Assembly: GCA_966186435.1 (NCBI GenBank)
Contig: CBIFWW010000178.1
Coordinates: 1 to 6,205 of the forward strand
Length of the DNA: 6,205 bases
From: CBIFWW01 sp966186435
Lineage (GTDB): Bacteria > Pseudomonadota > Gammaproteobacteria > Enterobacterales > Enterobacteriaceae
Direction: 5' to 3'
The position numbers and the translations under genes are program-made. Numbering within the stretch: the stretch's first letter is position 1; each line of letters opens with the position of its first letter. The notes under the pieces were generated by a model. It was not told where the DNA came from, did no database searches, and worked only from the letters and a program-made list of their open reading frames with translations. Positions 5,756-6,205 of the stretch are shown here, piece by piece.

Positions 5756-5995
5756 ATGCAAAAGGCGCTGGGTAGCGGATGGGGGATTATTTTTCCGGGG
5801 ATGTTTGTCAGCGGGTTGGTGCTGCTGGGTTTGCCCTATGATGCCTGGCGGGTGGTATTGGTGCTGGCGTTGTTAAGTACGGCACTGATGATTTATCACA
5901 AACGGCTGCGCCATTTTATCTTACTACCATCTTGTATCGCGGTGGCGGGCGTAGTGACTTTAGTAATGATGGTACTGCAAGGAAAGTCTTTCTGA
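5756..5995 (+). CDS. yjjZ: YjjZ, small DUF1435-family membrane protein
   Basis: This encodes a 79-residue hydrophobic protein of unknown function. It begins MQKALGSGWGIIFPG and contains YHKRLRHFILLPSC, which I recognise as the DUF1435 (YjjZ) pattern. Three likely membrane segments lie at residues 8-25, 31-47 and 53-73, with a basic loop YHKRLRH between the last two. The frame stays open upstream to a GTG at 5657, but the ATG at 5756 is chosen because homology starts there and AGG sits seven bases before it. It is divergent from the diguanylate cyclase gene and convergent with the tRNA-Leu genes, its stop lying only 13 bases from the tRNA 3' end. This matches its place near leuVPQ in E. coli. 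Probable regulation by Fur is inferred from upstream sites. Confidence 0.75.
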   Translation: MQKALGSGWGIIFPGMFVSGLVLLGLPYDAWRVVLVLALLSTALMIYHKRLRHFILLPSCIAVAGVVTLVMMVLQGKSF

Positions 5996-6008
5996 GAGGG
6001 CTTAAAAG

Positions 6009-6095
6009 TGGTGCGAAGAGGGGGACTTGAACCCCCACGTCCGTAAGGACACTAACACCTGAAGCTAGCGCGTCTACCAATTCCGCCACCTTCGC
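6009..6095 (-). tRNA. tRNA-Leu (CAG anticodon)
   Basis: This is a complete 87-base class II tRNA with encoded CCA (6009-6011). The acceptor stem starts GCGAAGG and pairs with TCTTCGC (one G-U pair). The anticodon loop TTCAGGT gives anticodon CAG (complement of 6059-6061), which reads CUG codons. The long variable arm has stem GTCC/GGAC with loop TTAC. It closely matches the E. coli leuV/leuP/leuQ tRNA and sits in the same neighbourhood. Its promoter lies to the right, beyond the window. Confidence 0.97.
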
Positions 6096-6151
6096 ACTGT
6101 TTTAAGCTACCGTTTCCGGCTACTTGATGTTGTTTCGATTCGACTGCATAG

Positions 6152-6205
6152 TGGTGCGAAGAGGGGGACTTGAACCCCCACGTCCGTAAGAACACTAACA
6201 CCTGA
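6152..6205 (-). tRNA. tRNA-Leu (CAG), partial at window edge
   Basis: The 3' 54 bases of a second copy are present, from CCA (6152-6154) through the anticodon (CAG, complement of 6202-6204). The rest runs off the window. It lies 56 bases upstream of the first copy in the same transcription direction, so the two are probably cut from one precursor. One base differs: the variable arm reads GTTC instead of GTCC, keeping the stem through a G-U pair. Confidence 0.95.

Noticed and set aside
5965..6008. Possible terminator for the tRNA operon next to yjjZ
   Set aside because: The GAAAG/CTTTC arms leave too small a loop and no T-run follows on the minus strand.

Overview
The window looks like a chromosomal stretch from a member of the Enterobacterales outside the Escherichia group. 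I infer something Yersiniaceae- or Hafniaceae-like from general impression only and cannot fix the genus. The main evidence is synteny. The order yjjQ-bglJ, then fhuF, then yjjZ, then tandem tRNA-Leu(CAG) genes is the backbone known from E. coli K-12 (yjjQ-bglJ-fhuF with yjjZ and leuVPQ next to them). Two blocks interrupt it here: a partly decayed block (a YbaK-family gene plus a cellobiose-type PTS) between bglJ and fhuF, and a diguanylate cyclase gene between fhuF and yjjZ.

Layout. Positions 7-1337 (+) hold yjjQ and bglJ, two LuxR/FixJ-type regulators that overlap by 10 bp and are probably translationally coupled. Positions 1334-1816 (-) hold a YbaK/EbsC-family deacylase gene that appears dead: the expected ATG reads CTG, and the last ~44 codons do not look like the family. 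Positions 1817-2027 are a regulatory region with several palindromes. Positions 2028-2180 (+) are a gutted PTS EIIB gene of 50 codons, and 2194-3537 (+) an apparently intact EIIC permease of the lactose/cellobiose family. Two back-to-back terminators (3542-3601) separate it from convergent fhuF (3610-4398, -), which has a Fur-type promoter. Upstream on the same strand is a membrane-bound GGEEF diguanylate cyclase (4483-5550, -). Divergent from it is the small membrane protein yjjZ (5756-5995, +). The right end carries one complete and one partial tRNA-Leu(CAG) gene on the minus strand.

How the parts relate. By family knowledge, BglJ works as a heterodimer with RcsB and YjjQ is a related regulator. 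FhuF is a ferric-siderophore reductase under Fur control, and yjjZ is also known as a Fur-responsive gene in E. coli. The PTS permease has lost its adjacent EIIB partner and no EIIA is visible, so it can transport only if it borrows partners from elsewhere. I see no clearly new multi-gene system. The interesting parts are the decay of the inserted block, its elaborate control region next to bglJ, and the paired Fur-like sites.
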